From: Diphasiastrum complanatum
Taxonomy: Eukaryota; Streptophyta; Lycopodiopsida; Lycopodiales; Lycopodiaceae
Reading direction: 5' to 3'
Length of the DNA stretch: 64,000 bases
Assembly (NCBI GenBank): GCA_029204225.1
Contig: CM055106.1
Span: 3,686,039-3,750,038 of the forward strand
A program made the translations under genes and the position numbers. The notes below the pieces were generated by a model. It had not been told where the DNA came from. It was given only the letters and a program-made list of their open reading frames with translations, and did no database searches. Shown here one piece after another: positions 55,691 through 64,000 of the stretch; within the stretch, counting starts at the first letter, position 1; each line of letters starts with the position of its first letter.

Positions 55691-58039
55691 CCAATCTCCA
55701 TCAAAGTGACAACCTCTCCGAGGAGATTGCTATGAAAATACGAATAGATATCTTAACTGATCTTTTGATCATGCAGGTAATCCTTCTTTTAAGCGACCAA
55801 GTATAGCTAGAATTTGAACTATGATTTGTCAATCATAACGCATCGGATTCTTGTTCTATACTCAATAAAAGAATGTGATACCCTCACATAGGCAACAACC
55901 AATGATCAAAAGAACTTTTAAACTTAGAGTCATCTCTACTTTAGCAAATACTGTCGACCAAAAGTGACCAGTGAACTTCAAATCACAAATGTTCATAATG
56001 TCACTTTGGTACCGTAAAACCTAAACAAACACTCTATAACCACTTGGTCTATACCCGAATAAACATAGTTGATTTGGTAAGGTGATCAGTCGTACCAAAA
56101 TTCCACTAACCTGTTTATTCATCCGGGGTATGAATATGATCCTCTCCTATGGGTGTATTTCCTAGAATTTGAGTTATGATTTACCAATCCTAACTCTCTA
56201 GATTCCCGAGACCATACCATATCATAAGAGTGTATTACAATCATTAAAAGACACATGAGTTGTTCCAAAAAGTCTTTTTTCCATCTGGAAAGTTCCAAAC
56301 TTTTCCAACTCACACACAGTGCCAATATAAGGATTGTAATCTAAAAAAATGCCCTTACTTTAGACATGGCACAACTTGTCATTCTAAAGTTAGGGTCCCA
56401 ATCTAGAATACGTCTAGATTTTCCTCTTAAGTTCTAATCTAGAATAACTTAAGATTTACTGGAACCTCATTATGTGAAGTTCTAACTTTTGGCAACCCAC
56501 AACTATTCAATTCTCCTAAGTCTTTTGGCATAGCATTCCATCCTTTCCGAATGGGAAAAGATAAGTCCCAAAAGTTTTTGTGTACTCTATGTACACTCAT
56601 CTGTAAATGAATCCAAAACAACTCATAAATGTTGTGACTTATAAGCAATACATTTCAACAATAATATTCATAAGTAAGATTTCTATTGTTTATTTACAAC
56701 AAGTAACACAGAAGTAGTGCTTCTGACTTGCTAGCTGTATTGGATCTAGAAAATGTTAAATGTCTCGGTGTGGTACCAAAACACCACTTTTAATCTGATT
56801 CTAAATCAACCCTAGGTCAATAAGCAATTCTTAATGAGAAATTTCTATAGCCCAGCGAGAAATTGTCTCAACACAATTCTCATCAGTATGCCTATGTACC
56901 AACAACTAGTTTATGCATGCAAATAGACTTAGTTCATGGAATACTTTGTAGATCCACACGATTAAAAGTAAATACAAAAGGTTTTAATGATCCCACAAAG
57001 ATTCACTACATAGCATATCTCTATAGATATCTCCAAATCTATACACAACACTTTCATAACCGAGAATCCTATAACTTGGTTATCCTCTAAGAGAGAATAC
57101 TACTCAAAGAGTGCTATTTCACATCCAAAAATCTCAACTCGAGATTAACTCAAAAGAATATTTTGTTAGTATGAATTTCCCTCCTTGCTTCAACCCACGG
57201 ATCTCAGTCTACACTAAGATCAAGTTGATTGCTTCTAGCAAGGAACAAGTTTCAACACACCCCCATCTAACAATAGAATAACCAAGTTATGACACAAATC
57301 AATCGGACTTGTTATCAGCCACTTTCCTACCGCAAGAGTACTTTCTAAATTTTCCCCCCCTTTAAGTCTTCAAACCAGAAATCTACTATAATCCATAAAG
57401 GAGTTTTGTGATATCTAAATATCCTATCATTTCTGATTTATAAAGCAGGTCTGTCAGCTATAACAGATTCCTCCTGAAATCTTTGACAGATGCTTCTCAT
57501 TGATTACTCTCTTTTCTTCCTACCTCTCCCTCTTTTTAATAGGAAACGCCACGAGTTTCCAAGGGGTGCATATCATTTGCAATTTGCTTAGAAGAAGTTT
57601 TAAAGAAAATATATAAGAAAATTTTGAAAGCCAAAGAAATGTTGCATCATTGTTAGCAAATACCAATGATGTCCCAACATAGTGACTAAACCAAAGATCT
57701 CGTTACCAAGCTTGATAATTAACCCATAAATCAAAAATGGATTTCTTGAAGATTCAAGTAGAGAAAACAATTTTAGAAAATAGTTTCATTAACCATTTAT
57801 GTGACATCGTTAGGTCAACGGGTAATCAAAATTACCTTCCAAGAAATCACAAGAATTCGGGTTAATTAATGTATTAAGAAATTCACCAGCATATTCTTTA
57901 TAAAGAAATAGCTTGTCGGATTTTCGATTTTGTAAATTTGAGATATCCTAAAAAGGGGTCATGACCAATATCTCAAATTTCCGACAAAACACCCGTTTTA
58001 TGATTGACAGTATTTGGCATCATTAAGATTTATGGCCAT
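55691..58039. other. No gene seen
   Basis: About 2.3 kb without a coding region I can support; several short open frames (for example 56863-57090) look accidental. It may be the LTR and flank of the gypsy element whose integrase tail lies at 55262-55690. A hairpin-like inverted repeat lies at about 57911-57990 (GTCGGA/TCCGAC and AAATTTGAGATAT/ATATCTCAAATTT). Confidence 0.45.
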
Positions 58040-58257
58040 ACTCAAATCCTATCTTCCATGCTAGAACAAAGGATAATGAGATAGCTCATCAGTTTGTGAG
58101 GGAGAAGGTACAATCCAAGGAGGTGCAACTACACCATGTACCATCATCCGAATGCATAGCTGATATCTTAACCAAGCCATTGTCCAAAGATCCATTTTTT
58201 AAGTTAAGATATGCTCTTGGAATTGTAGATAGATGTACATTAGATTTGCCAAGCTAG
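58040..58257 (+). pseudogene. Copia RNase H C-terminal fragment (family 4-like)
   Basis: Reads NPIFHARTKDNEIAHQFVRE, KVQSKEVQLHHVPSSECIAD, ILTKPLSKDPFFKLRYALGI and a stop after CTLDLPS. REKVQSKE also occurs in the fragment at 41.3-42.4 kb. A purine tract GAAGTGAGGAGGAG follows at 58257-58270. Confidence 0.85.
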
Positions 58258-58270
58258 AAGTGAGGAGGAG

Positions 58271-58565
58271 TGTTGAAAATTATCACTTCTCACCATTGGT
58301 TATTGTAAATATTGATCAAACATTAGGATAATGTTGATGATATGATTTCACACACAAATTAGTTTCTCAAAGGTTAAAAAATAGGATAGATACTGTCCGT
58401 TTTTTCTCAAAAACCCTGATTTGTAGGTTCCCATCCATATTTACAGAATAGGCTAAGTTGTAAACCATACCATCAATATGATGGCCTTACTGATTCACAA
58501 AAGCCTGCAAACCTCTGTTAGTATGACAAATCAAACCAGCATGAACCTGTGAAACACCAAGAAAC
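58271..58565 (+). repeat. 3' LTR start of the RNase H fragment, interrupted by the complete element
   Basis: TGTTGAAAATTATC begins directly after the purine tract. About 295 bp are visible before the complete family 1 element begins at 58566; the rest should lie beyond the right end of the window. The last five bases, GAAAC (58561-58565), are the expected left copy of its target-site duplication. Confidence 0.7.
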
Positions 58566-59218
58566 TGTGAAAAACTCAGATCCAAAAGATGCTAAAGTTT
58601 CATAAAGATCTTGGCCATGGAAGTTATGCACATCTAGATTGAAAAAATGATAGAAATTGTGATGTTAAGCATACTAAACATCAACTAAACATCAAAATCT
58701 GATCATAAGCTTCCACAAACAGAAACTTGCTGTCCCTGTCCGTACTTCAGAGCCTACAACCTGCATTTCACACGTGTGAAGCCATAGCAACAAAGAAATC
58801 ACAATTCTAGTGGCTAGAATGCAAGATATGAACAAAAAAGTGAGAGAGAAGAAGATGGACCTTCAAAGAGCATAACATTCATTCAATAGAATGAAAATGA
58901 GATATGTACATACTCGTGGAGATGGCTATTTATAGCAGCCATAGTGCCTCTTGGCCACTTGTCTTATGATAGGCTAAAATTGGGGTCCAATAGGATTCAC
59001 CCATATACCTAGAAATTTGGTCAAATAGGAATGCACCAAATTATGAGCCAATAGAAGAGCTCCACACTCGACCTCCTCTAATTAATGTGACCTCAAAAGT
59101 AGTGTACACATACTTTGGGCCTCTACATACATGTATGAACCTATCTCTAACTTTTATTTGGCCATAGGCCTACAAAATCTCAAGTTAGGAAAATACTACT
59201 AGTTGACAATTTTTCACA
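58566..59218 (-). repeat. 3' LTR of the complete family 1 element
   Basis: 653 bp with inverted termini TGTGAAAAACT (58566) and AATTTTTCACA (to 59218). A CACACGTGTG palindrome is at 58769-58778. It starts on its minus-strand side immediately after the purine tract GAAGAGGGAG. Confidence 0.92.
58928..58936 (-). promoter_or_regulatory. LTR TATA box
   Basis: The minus strand reads CTATAAATA about 282 bp into the LTR, the usual distance for a plant copia U3 promoter. Transcription should start some 25-35 bp further left. The corresponding box in the 5' LTR, which would drive the element, lies beyond the window. Confidence 0.6.
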
Positions 59219-62200
59219 CTCCCTCTTCAACTAGTTTTAGCATAGATTTAGAAAGTACACCAAGACTTGTTCTATGCTTGAAAAATAAGTCCTTTCCCAA
59301 TGCTTTGGTAAAGATATCAGCCACACATTCCTTTGATGGGACATGTTCAAGCTTGATCTCTTTTGCCAACACTTGTTCTCTCACAAAATGGTAAGCCACC
59401 TCGATATGTTTGCTCCTTGCATGGAAAACCGGATTGCTTGCTAGACTTTGGGCTGAAAGGTTGTCACAAAAGATGATTGGACTCTCTGAAAAATCCAGCA
59501 AATGAAGCTCCATAATCATCCTCTTGATCCACACCATCTCCTTTGTGCATGATGTCAAAGCTTTGTACTCGGCCTCACTAGAAGAAAGTGATATAGTTGC
59601 TTGTTTCTTCGACATCCATGAGATAGCTCCATCACCTATGAAAATAGCATGTGCATTTATGGATTTTCTATCCATAAGGTCTCCTGCAAAATCTGAATCT
59701 GAAAAACCAAATAAGTTAGGTGATGAGCCTCTATAAACAATGCCAAAATCTTTTGTTCCCGAGATGTATCTCAAGATCCTCTTTCCTAGTTTCCAATGTT
59801 CTATGCTAGGATCTTGCATGAATTGGCTTAATCTACCAACACAATAAGATAAATCAGGTCTTGTGATGGTTAGATATATAAGAGAACCTATTAGCTTCCT
59901 ATAGAGAGTAATGTCCTCGAAGGATCTTTCATTACCTCTTATAGTTAGCTTTACATGTGATTCCATAGGTGTATCAATAGGATTTGCATCTACCATATGA
60001 AATCTATTGAGAATAGAAATAGCATACTTCTCTTGTGAAATAAAAGTGATTTGAGAAGTTCTAATTACTTCTATTCCTAAGATATAGCTCAAAAGACCAA
60101 GATCATGCACTTCAAATTCCTTTTTTAGTGCTTTCTTGATATCTTCTATATCTTCCTTGTTCCCTCCACTTAAAATAATGTCATCCACATAAATTAGAAG
60201 GATTGTAACATCATTAGCACTAATTCTAAAGTAAAGTGAATGATCATACTCACTCATAGTGAAGTTTTGAGAAAGTAGAAAAGAGTTAAGCCTAGCATAC
60301 CAACTCCTTGGTGCTTGCTTAAGACCATACAAACTTTTTTGTAGAAAACACACATGATTAGGCTTGCTATGAGAAACATAGCTCTCGGGTTGCTCCATGT
60401 AGACTTCCTCTTCAAGATCACCATTCAAGAAAGCATTAGAAATGTCTAATTGCCAAAGATCCCATCCATAAAGAGTTGCAAGGGAAATGATTACTCTTAT
60501 GCTCACCATCTTTGCCACGGGTGCAAAGGTTTCCTCATAGTCAATGCCATGCTCTTGAGCATAACCTTTAGCCACCAACCTTGCCTTCAACTTGTTGATA
60601 GATCCATCTTGATTTGTCTTTACCTTGAAGATCCATTTGCATCCAATTGCACTTTTGCCCTTTGGAAGCTCCACCAATCTCCATGTGTTGTTCTTCATAA
60701 GTGCTTCAAACTCAAGATCCATTGCTTGGATCCATTCCTCTTTTTGCCTTGCTTCATCTACACATGAAGGTACATCAAAAGAAGTTAGGAAAGCATAGTT
60801 GGATCCATCCACCACTTGCTTACCTTTGCCATCATAAGTGAGCCTTGAGGGTTTCACTTTATGCCTTGGAGTTCTCCTTGGAATTTGACTTGAAGAGGCT
60901 TCTTCAACATCCACATCCAATGTGTCATCAACTCCATTGTCATCAAGCACATTAGTTGCAACAACACCATCATCACTTGAAACAACTTTTGGAATGTTAC
61001 TTTCATCAAAAATGACATCCCTACTTGTGAACACTTTCTTGATTGAAGGAACATAAATCCTATATGCTTTGCTTACTTCACTATAACCAACAAAAATGCC
61101 CTTTCTTGAAGATGGATCCTCCTTAGTTCTATCATCAAGAGTAATGTTGAAGTAGCAAATGCATCCAAAAGTTCTTAGAAACTTGACATTAGGCTTCATA
61201 CCAAACAAAGCTTCAAAAGGGGTTTTTCCTTCCAATACAACACTTGGCCATCTATTGCATAGGAAATTTGCACACAACAAAGCATCACTCCAAAAAGGTT
61301 TAGGAAGATTAGCATTCAATCTCATTGCCTTTGCACTCTCACACAAGGTTCTATTCTTCCTCTCGGCCACTCCATTTTGTTGTGGTGTTCTTGGACATGT
61401 GTACTCCCTCTTGATCCCATGCTCATCGCAAAAGGCTTTGAATTTGTTAGAAATGTATTCACCACCATTGTCGCTCCTCAAGCATTTGATTTTGGTTGTA
61501 AATTGAGTCTCAATAGCAACTTTGAACTTGACAAACACATCAAACACCTCATCCTTGCTCTTTAGTAGATAAACCCAACAAAATCTACTAAAATCATCAA
61601 TGAAAGTTACATACATCTTAGCACCTCCATTGCTAATTGTAGTAACACCATGAATATCCGAATGCAAGAGAGAAAAAGGCATCTTAGATCTAGATATAGA
61701 TCTAGTATATGGCAATCTATGTGATTTAGACAAAGCACATTCTTCACAAACATGATTCAAGCAAGTAAGAGACTTGGGAAGTCCCCTTACTACCTCCTTT
61801 TTGGCTATTACCTCCAAGGCCTTGTAGTTGAGATGTCCCATCCTTTTATGCCATACCTCTTGAATTGACATTTGTTCATTTGCCATGCATCCAACTTGGT
61901 TAGCAACAACACATGCATCAAGCTTGAACAATTTCCCTTGCCTTTTCCCTTTTGCAATGATACTACACCCCTTTTTGATCAAGCAAGCATCACCATCAAA
62001 CTCAACTTTGAATCCTTTGTCAAGCATTTGGCTTACACTAAGTAAGTTCTTGGTAATGGATGGAATGAGCAAAACATCTTTCAATTCTATATTCCTATTT
62101 GTAGAAAGTGAAATAGGAATTGTGCCAATCCCCTTGATTGCACACTCACCATCATTTGCGGTATAGATTACCTTCCTATCACCATCAAATGTCATAAAAG

Positions 62201-63164
62201 ATGAAAAATACTCTTTATGATATGTCATATGAGAAGTGGCTCCACTATCAATCCACCAAGGATCAATGTCTCCATGATTAGCCAACAAGCAAGATGACAT
62301 AACAAAAGCATCATTTGAAAGAAGCTCATCCCCACCCTCATCAATAGTTAGATTGGTTTGCTTTTCCCCTTGATCCCTCTTTTTCTTAAAACAATAACTA
62401 GCAAAATGCCCTTTGACTCCACAATAGAAACATTTTAGCTTAGATCTATCCTTCTTTTTGCCAAAAGTAGAGTGCTCACCTTGGTCTTGCCCTTTAGACC
62501 AATTGCTTTTACCTTTGCCCTTGAACTTGCCTTTAGAGAACATTGCCTCCTCTTCTCCTCCTTGAGATGTAGAAGATGCTCCCACTCTTGCTTGCAACCT
62601 GAATTCTTCAGCCAACAAGACCTCTTGCAAGTCTCCAACACTTGGTAAACATTTTTGGATAGCATAACTTTGAACAAGATTAGCATGATCATCCAACAAG
62701 CCATTGAGAATCACTTGAACAAGCTCCTCATTATTTATGCCATCATTAATGCATGCTAACTCATCATTCAATGCTTTAACTCTCAAAACAAAAGCATGTC
62801 CATTCTCACTCTTCTTTTGCATACAAGAAAAGATTTGCCTTCTTAAAGTCAACACTCTAGAAGTAGACTTGGATTCATAAACCTTCTTCAAGGCTTCCCA
62901 AGCTTCACTAGATGATGTGCACTTACCAACCTCTTTGATAAGCTCATTTGTCACATTCATCTTGATCATGTGAAGGGCTTTCTTTGCCCTCTTGTCATAC
63001 CTCAATTGTTCTTGAGGTGCCAAAGGTCTCTCCTCCACACCTACAACAATATCCATCAACTCATTCATCTCAAGCAAAGACTCCATCCTTACTTTCCAAG
63101 TAGAATAGTTGAGGGAGGTAAGCCTATCATTGCTTTCCAACATGTAGCCTCCATTTGTAGCCAT
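59214..63164 (-). CDS. Ty1/copia gag-pol polyprotein, 1316 residues, intact
   Basis: One uninterrupted frame from MATNGGYMLESNDRL. Domains by residue: gag UBN2 region ~15-195; zinc knuckle C245-x2-C248-x4-H253-x4-C258, which binds RNA; aspartyl protease with WWIDSGATSHM, catalytic D306; GAG-pre-integrase and zinc site H439, H444, C473, C476; integrase D503, D565 and E601 (35 residues between the last two), with FIDDFSRFCW; integrase tail KAYRIYVPSIKKVFTSRDV; RT with QLDISNAFLNGDLEEEVYM and YVDD at 992-995; RNase H with D1156 (SDSDFAGD), SEAEY near 1197 and D1234 (CDN). Length and domain order are those of full copia polyproteins. The protein makes virus-like particles and the machinery for reverse transcription and integration. 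Gag and pol share one frame, as in plant copia. The stop codon overlaps the 3' LTR by three bases. No defect seen. Confidence 0.97.
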   Translation of the reverse strand: MATNGGYMLESNDRLTSLNYSTWKVRMESLLEMNELMDIVVGVEERPLAPQEQLRYDKRAKKALHMIKMNVTNELIKEVGKCTSSSEAWEALKKVYESKSTSRVLTLRRQIFSCMQKKSENGHAFVLRVKALNDELACINDGINNEELVQVILNGLLDDHANLVQSYAIQKCLPSVGDLQEVLLAEEFRLQARVGASSTSQGGEEEAMFSKGKFKGKGKSNWSKGQDQGEHSTFGKKKDRSKLKCFYCGVKGHFASYCFKKKRDQGEKQTNLTIDEGGDELLSNDAFVMSSCLLANHGDIDPWWIDSGATSHMTYHKEYFSSFMTFDGDRKVIYTANDGECAIKGIGTIPISLSTNRNIELKDVLLIPSITKNLLSVSQMLDKGFKVEFDGDACLIKKGCSIIAKGKRQGKLFKLDACVVANQVGCMANEQMSIQEVWHKRMGHLNYKALEVIAKKEVVRGLPKSLTCLNHVCEECALSKSHRLPYTRSISRSKMPFSLLHSDIHGVTTISNGGAKMYVTFIDDFSRFCWVYLLKSKDEVFDVFVKFKVAIETQFTTKIKCLRSDNGGEYISNKFKAFCDEHGIKREYTCPRTPQQNGVAERKNRTLCESAKAMRLNANLPKPFWSDALLCANFLCNRWPSVVLEGKTPFEALFGMKPNVKFLRTFGCICYFNITLDDRTKEDPSSRKGIFVGYSEVSKAYRIYVPSIKKVFTSRDVIFDESNIPKVVSSDDGVVATNVLDDNGVDDTLDVDVEEASSSQIPRRTPRHKVKPSRLTYDGKGKQVVDGSNYAFLTSFDVPSCVDEARQKEEWIQAMDLEFEALMKNNTWRLVELPKGKSAIGCKWIFKVKTNQDGSINKLKARLVAKGYAQEHGIDYEETFAPVAKMVSIRVIISLATLYGWDLWQLDISNAFLNGDLEEEVYMEQPESYVSHSKPNHVCFLQKSLYGLKQAPRSWYARLNSFLLSQNFTMSEYDHSLYFRISANDVTILLIYVDDIILSGGNKEDIEDIKKALKKEFEVHDLGLLSYILGIEVIRTSQITFISQEKYAISILNRFHMVDANPIDTPMESHVKLTIRGNERSFEDITLYRKLIGSLIYLTITRPDLSYCVGRLSQFMQDPSIEHWKLGKRILRYISGTKDFGIVYRGSSPNLFGFSDSDFAGDLMDRKSINAHAIFIGDGAISWMSKKQATISLSSSEAEYKALTSCTKEMVWIKRMIMELHLLDFSESPIIFCDNLSAQSLASNPVFHARSKHIEVAYHFVREQVLAKEIKLEHVPSKECVADIFTKALGKDLFFKHRTSLGVLSKSMLKLVEEGV
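59219..59228 (-). other. Polypurine tract
   Basis: GAAGAGGGAG on the minus strand, directly against the 3' LTR. It lies inside the last codons of the polyprotein (VEEGV). The same tract precedes the LTRs at 14579 and 46972. Confidence 0.85.
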
Positions 63165-63773
63165 GTTGCAATGATTGATCTCTGATCTTTGACCTGTTCC
63201 AATGCACTAAGCACTCTCTTGAATCAACAAATGAAACACAAGAAGAAATCACAAAGATTTGGAACCTAAAACCTTACTTTTTCTCTCTTTTCCTCACTTT
63301 TTCCTCAATTTTAGCCACTAGTTTTATGATTTCTTGATCAAACCAAGACCAAACCTCAATATACTTGCTTTTCCCTCACTCCTAAGATTGAAATACACTC
63401 TTGAATCATTCAGCAAACTGAAAATCAGAGGGTTACATCAATTTTGAAGTTTTTGACATGAAGAAGCAAGAAATTGAATCAAAAAACTATATGCTAGAAT
63501 GGAAAACTAATAGGATCTTGTTGGATCTTGCATCTCCCTCTTTCCAAAACAATTTTTGTCTCCTTATTCTGATAAGTACAGAGGGAATTCGCCCTACTTC
63601 AATTGAAATGCATACAAATGATGTTTTGATCACAAAGATCCAATTTCTACACATAAATCAACAAGATTTTTAGCTAGAAACTTGATTGGAATGCTACAAA
63701 AGCAAACTCGCCCACAAATCTCTTCTAAATCTGGCAAAACCTGCACATTTGGCCGCCTAATGCTCTGATACCA
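63165..63773 (-). other. Leader and primer-binding site of the complete element
   Basis: About 600 bp between the primer site GCTCTGATACCA (63762-63773, initiator tRNA-Met type) and the gag ATG. No coding region; it presumably carries the packaging signal. A similar leader precedes the family 1 gag at 33.69 kb. Confidence 0.85.
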
Positions 63774-64000
63774 TGTGAAAAACTCAGATCCAAAAGATGC
63801 TAAAGTTTCATAAAGATCTTGGCCATGGAAGTTATGCACATCTAGATTGAAAAAATGATAGAAATTGTGATGTTAAGCATACTAAACATCAACTAAACAT
63901 CAAAATCTGATCATAAGCTTCCACAAACAGAAACTTGCTGTCCCTGTCCGTACTTCAGAGCCTACAACCTGCATTTCACACGTGTGAAGCCATAGCAACA
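63774..64000 (-). repeat. 5' LTR of the complete element, partial
   Basis: 227 bp beginning TGTGAAAAACTC and identical base for base to 58566-58792, including the CACACGTGTG palindrome at 63977-63986. Continues past the window. Confidence 0.92.

Larger units (their letters stand above)
58566..64000 (-). mobile_element. Complete family 1 Ty1/copia retrotransposon, 5' LTR cut by window end
   Basis: 3' LTR 58566-59218, purine tract at 59219, one gag-pol frame 59214-63164, leader 63165-63761, primer site 63762-63773 and 5' LTR from 63774. The 227 bp of the 5' LTR inside the window are identical to the first 227 bp of the 3' LTR, which indicates recent insertion. Both LTRs have TGTGAAAA/TTTTCACA termini. 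If both are 653 bp the element is about 5.86 kb. All cis signals and all five protein domains are present, so it is potentially autonomous. Confidence 0.92.

Noticed and set aside
60450-60767. Several 60-115-codon plus-strand frames across 59.2-63.2 kb
   Set aside because: Antisense shadows of the intact 1316-residue polyprotein.
1-64000. tRNA or rRNA genes
   Set aside because: I saw no cloverleaf-like box A/box B pair or conserved rRNA text. The TGGTATCAGAGC matches are retrotransposon primer sites, not tRNA genes. A tRNAscan or rRNA HMM run would settle it.

Overview
This window looks like nuclear DNA from a land plant with a large, repeat-rich genome. It is AT-rich by eye and contains no intact host gene that I can name, no rRNA or tRNA gene, and no bacterial-style operon. 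Most recognisable coding sequence is Ty1/copia LTR retrotransposon (order gag, protease PR, integrase IN, reverse transcriptase RT, RNase H RH), in several families and many states of decay. Four minus-strand elements keep a primer-binding site complementary to the 3' end of plant initiator tRNA-Met. A gymnosperm would fit the density of old nested elements, but the sequence does not prove it.

Family names used here. Family 1: LTR starts TGTGAAA, purine tract GAAGAGGGAG. Family 2: LTR starts TGTTGAAAA or TGTCAAAA, lysine-rich gag linker. Family 3: LTR starts TGTTGG, zinc knuckle of the CKYCKHNNHEIKDC type. Family 4: RT/RH fragments with a REKVQSKE motif. Three Ty3/gypsy remnants are also present.

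Layout. 0-5.6 kb: the 5' LTR of an element running off the left edge, a decayed family 3 element with its 5' LTR, and a gypsy RNase H fragment. 5.6-12.5 kb: a minus-strand family 2 gag-pol, a family 1 gag/PR fragment fused to the 3' half and LTR of a family 3 element, then a family 1 RT piece. 13-15.5 kb: an exact-period 951-bp tandem array of RNase H plus partial LTR. 15.5-21 kb: gene-poor DNA with a TC microsatellite and three unidentified coding candidates, one with a convincing plant-type intron. 21-27 kb: two truncated family 2 elements, with a GC-rich minisatellite beside the first. 27-32 kb: mostly empty, with one unknown ORF just upstream of a gypsy-like purine tract and LTR. 32-42.4 kb: nested family 1, 2 and 4 elements; part of this is an inverted duplicate of the 5.6-8.9 kb region. 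43.4-47.6 kb: a family 1-type element whose IN/RT/RH is replaced by about 2.5 kb of unrelated ORFs, one split by a MITE-like insert. 48-51 kb: an unknown frameshifted ORF and a degenerate ~120-bp satellite whose units each carry a hairpin. 51.9-55 kb: a family 3 element. 55-58 kb: a gypsy integrase tail and empty DNA. 58.6-64 kb: one apparently complete family 1 element with an uninterrupted 1316-residue polyprotein and LTRs identical wherever both can be read.

Working together. The complete family 1 element at the right end could supply enzymes in trans. The defective family 1-type element at 43-47.6 kb shares its purine tract and LTR terminus and keeps a gag region, so it is a plausible non-autonomous passenger. 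That passenger is my candidate for the most novel system here.
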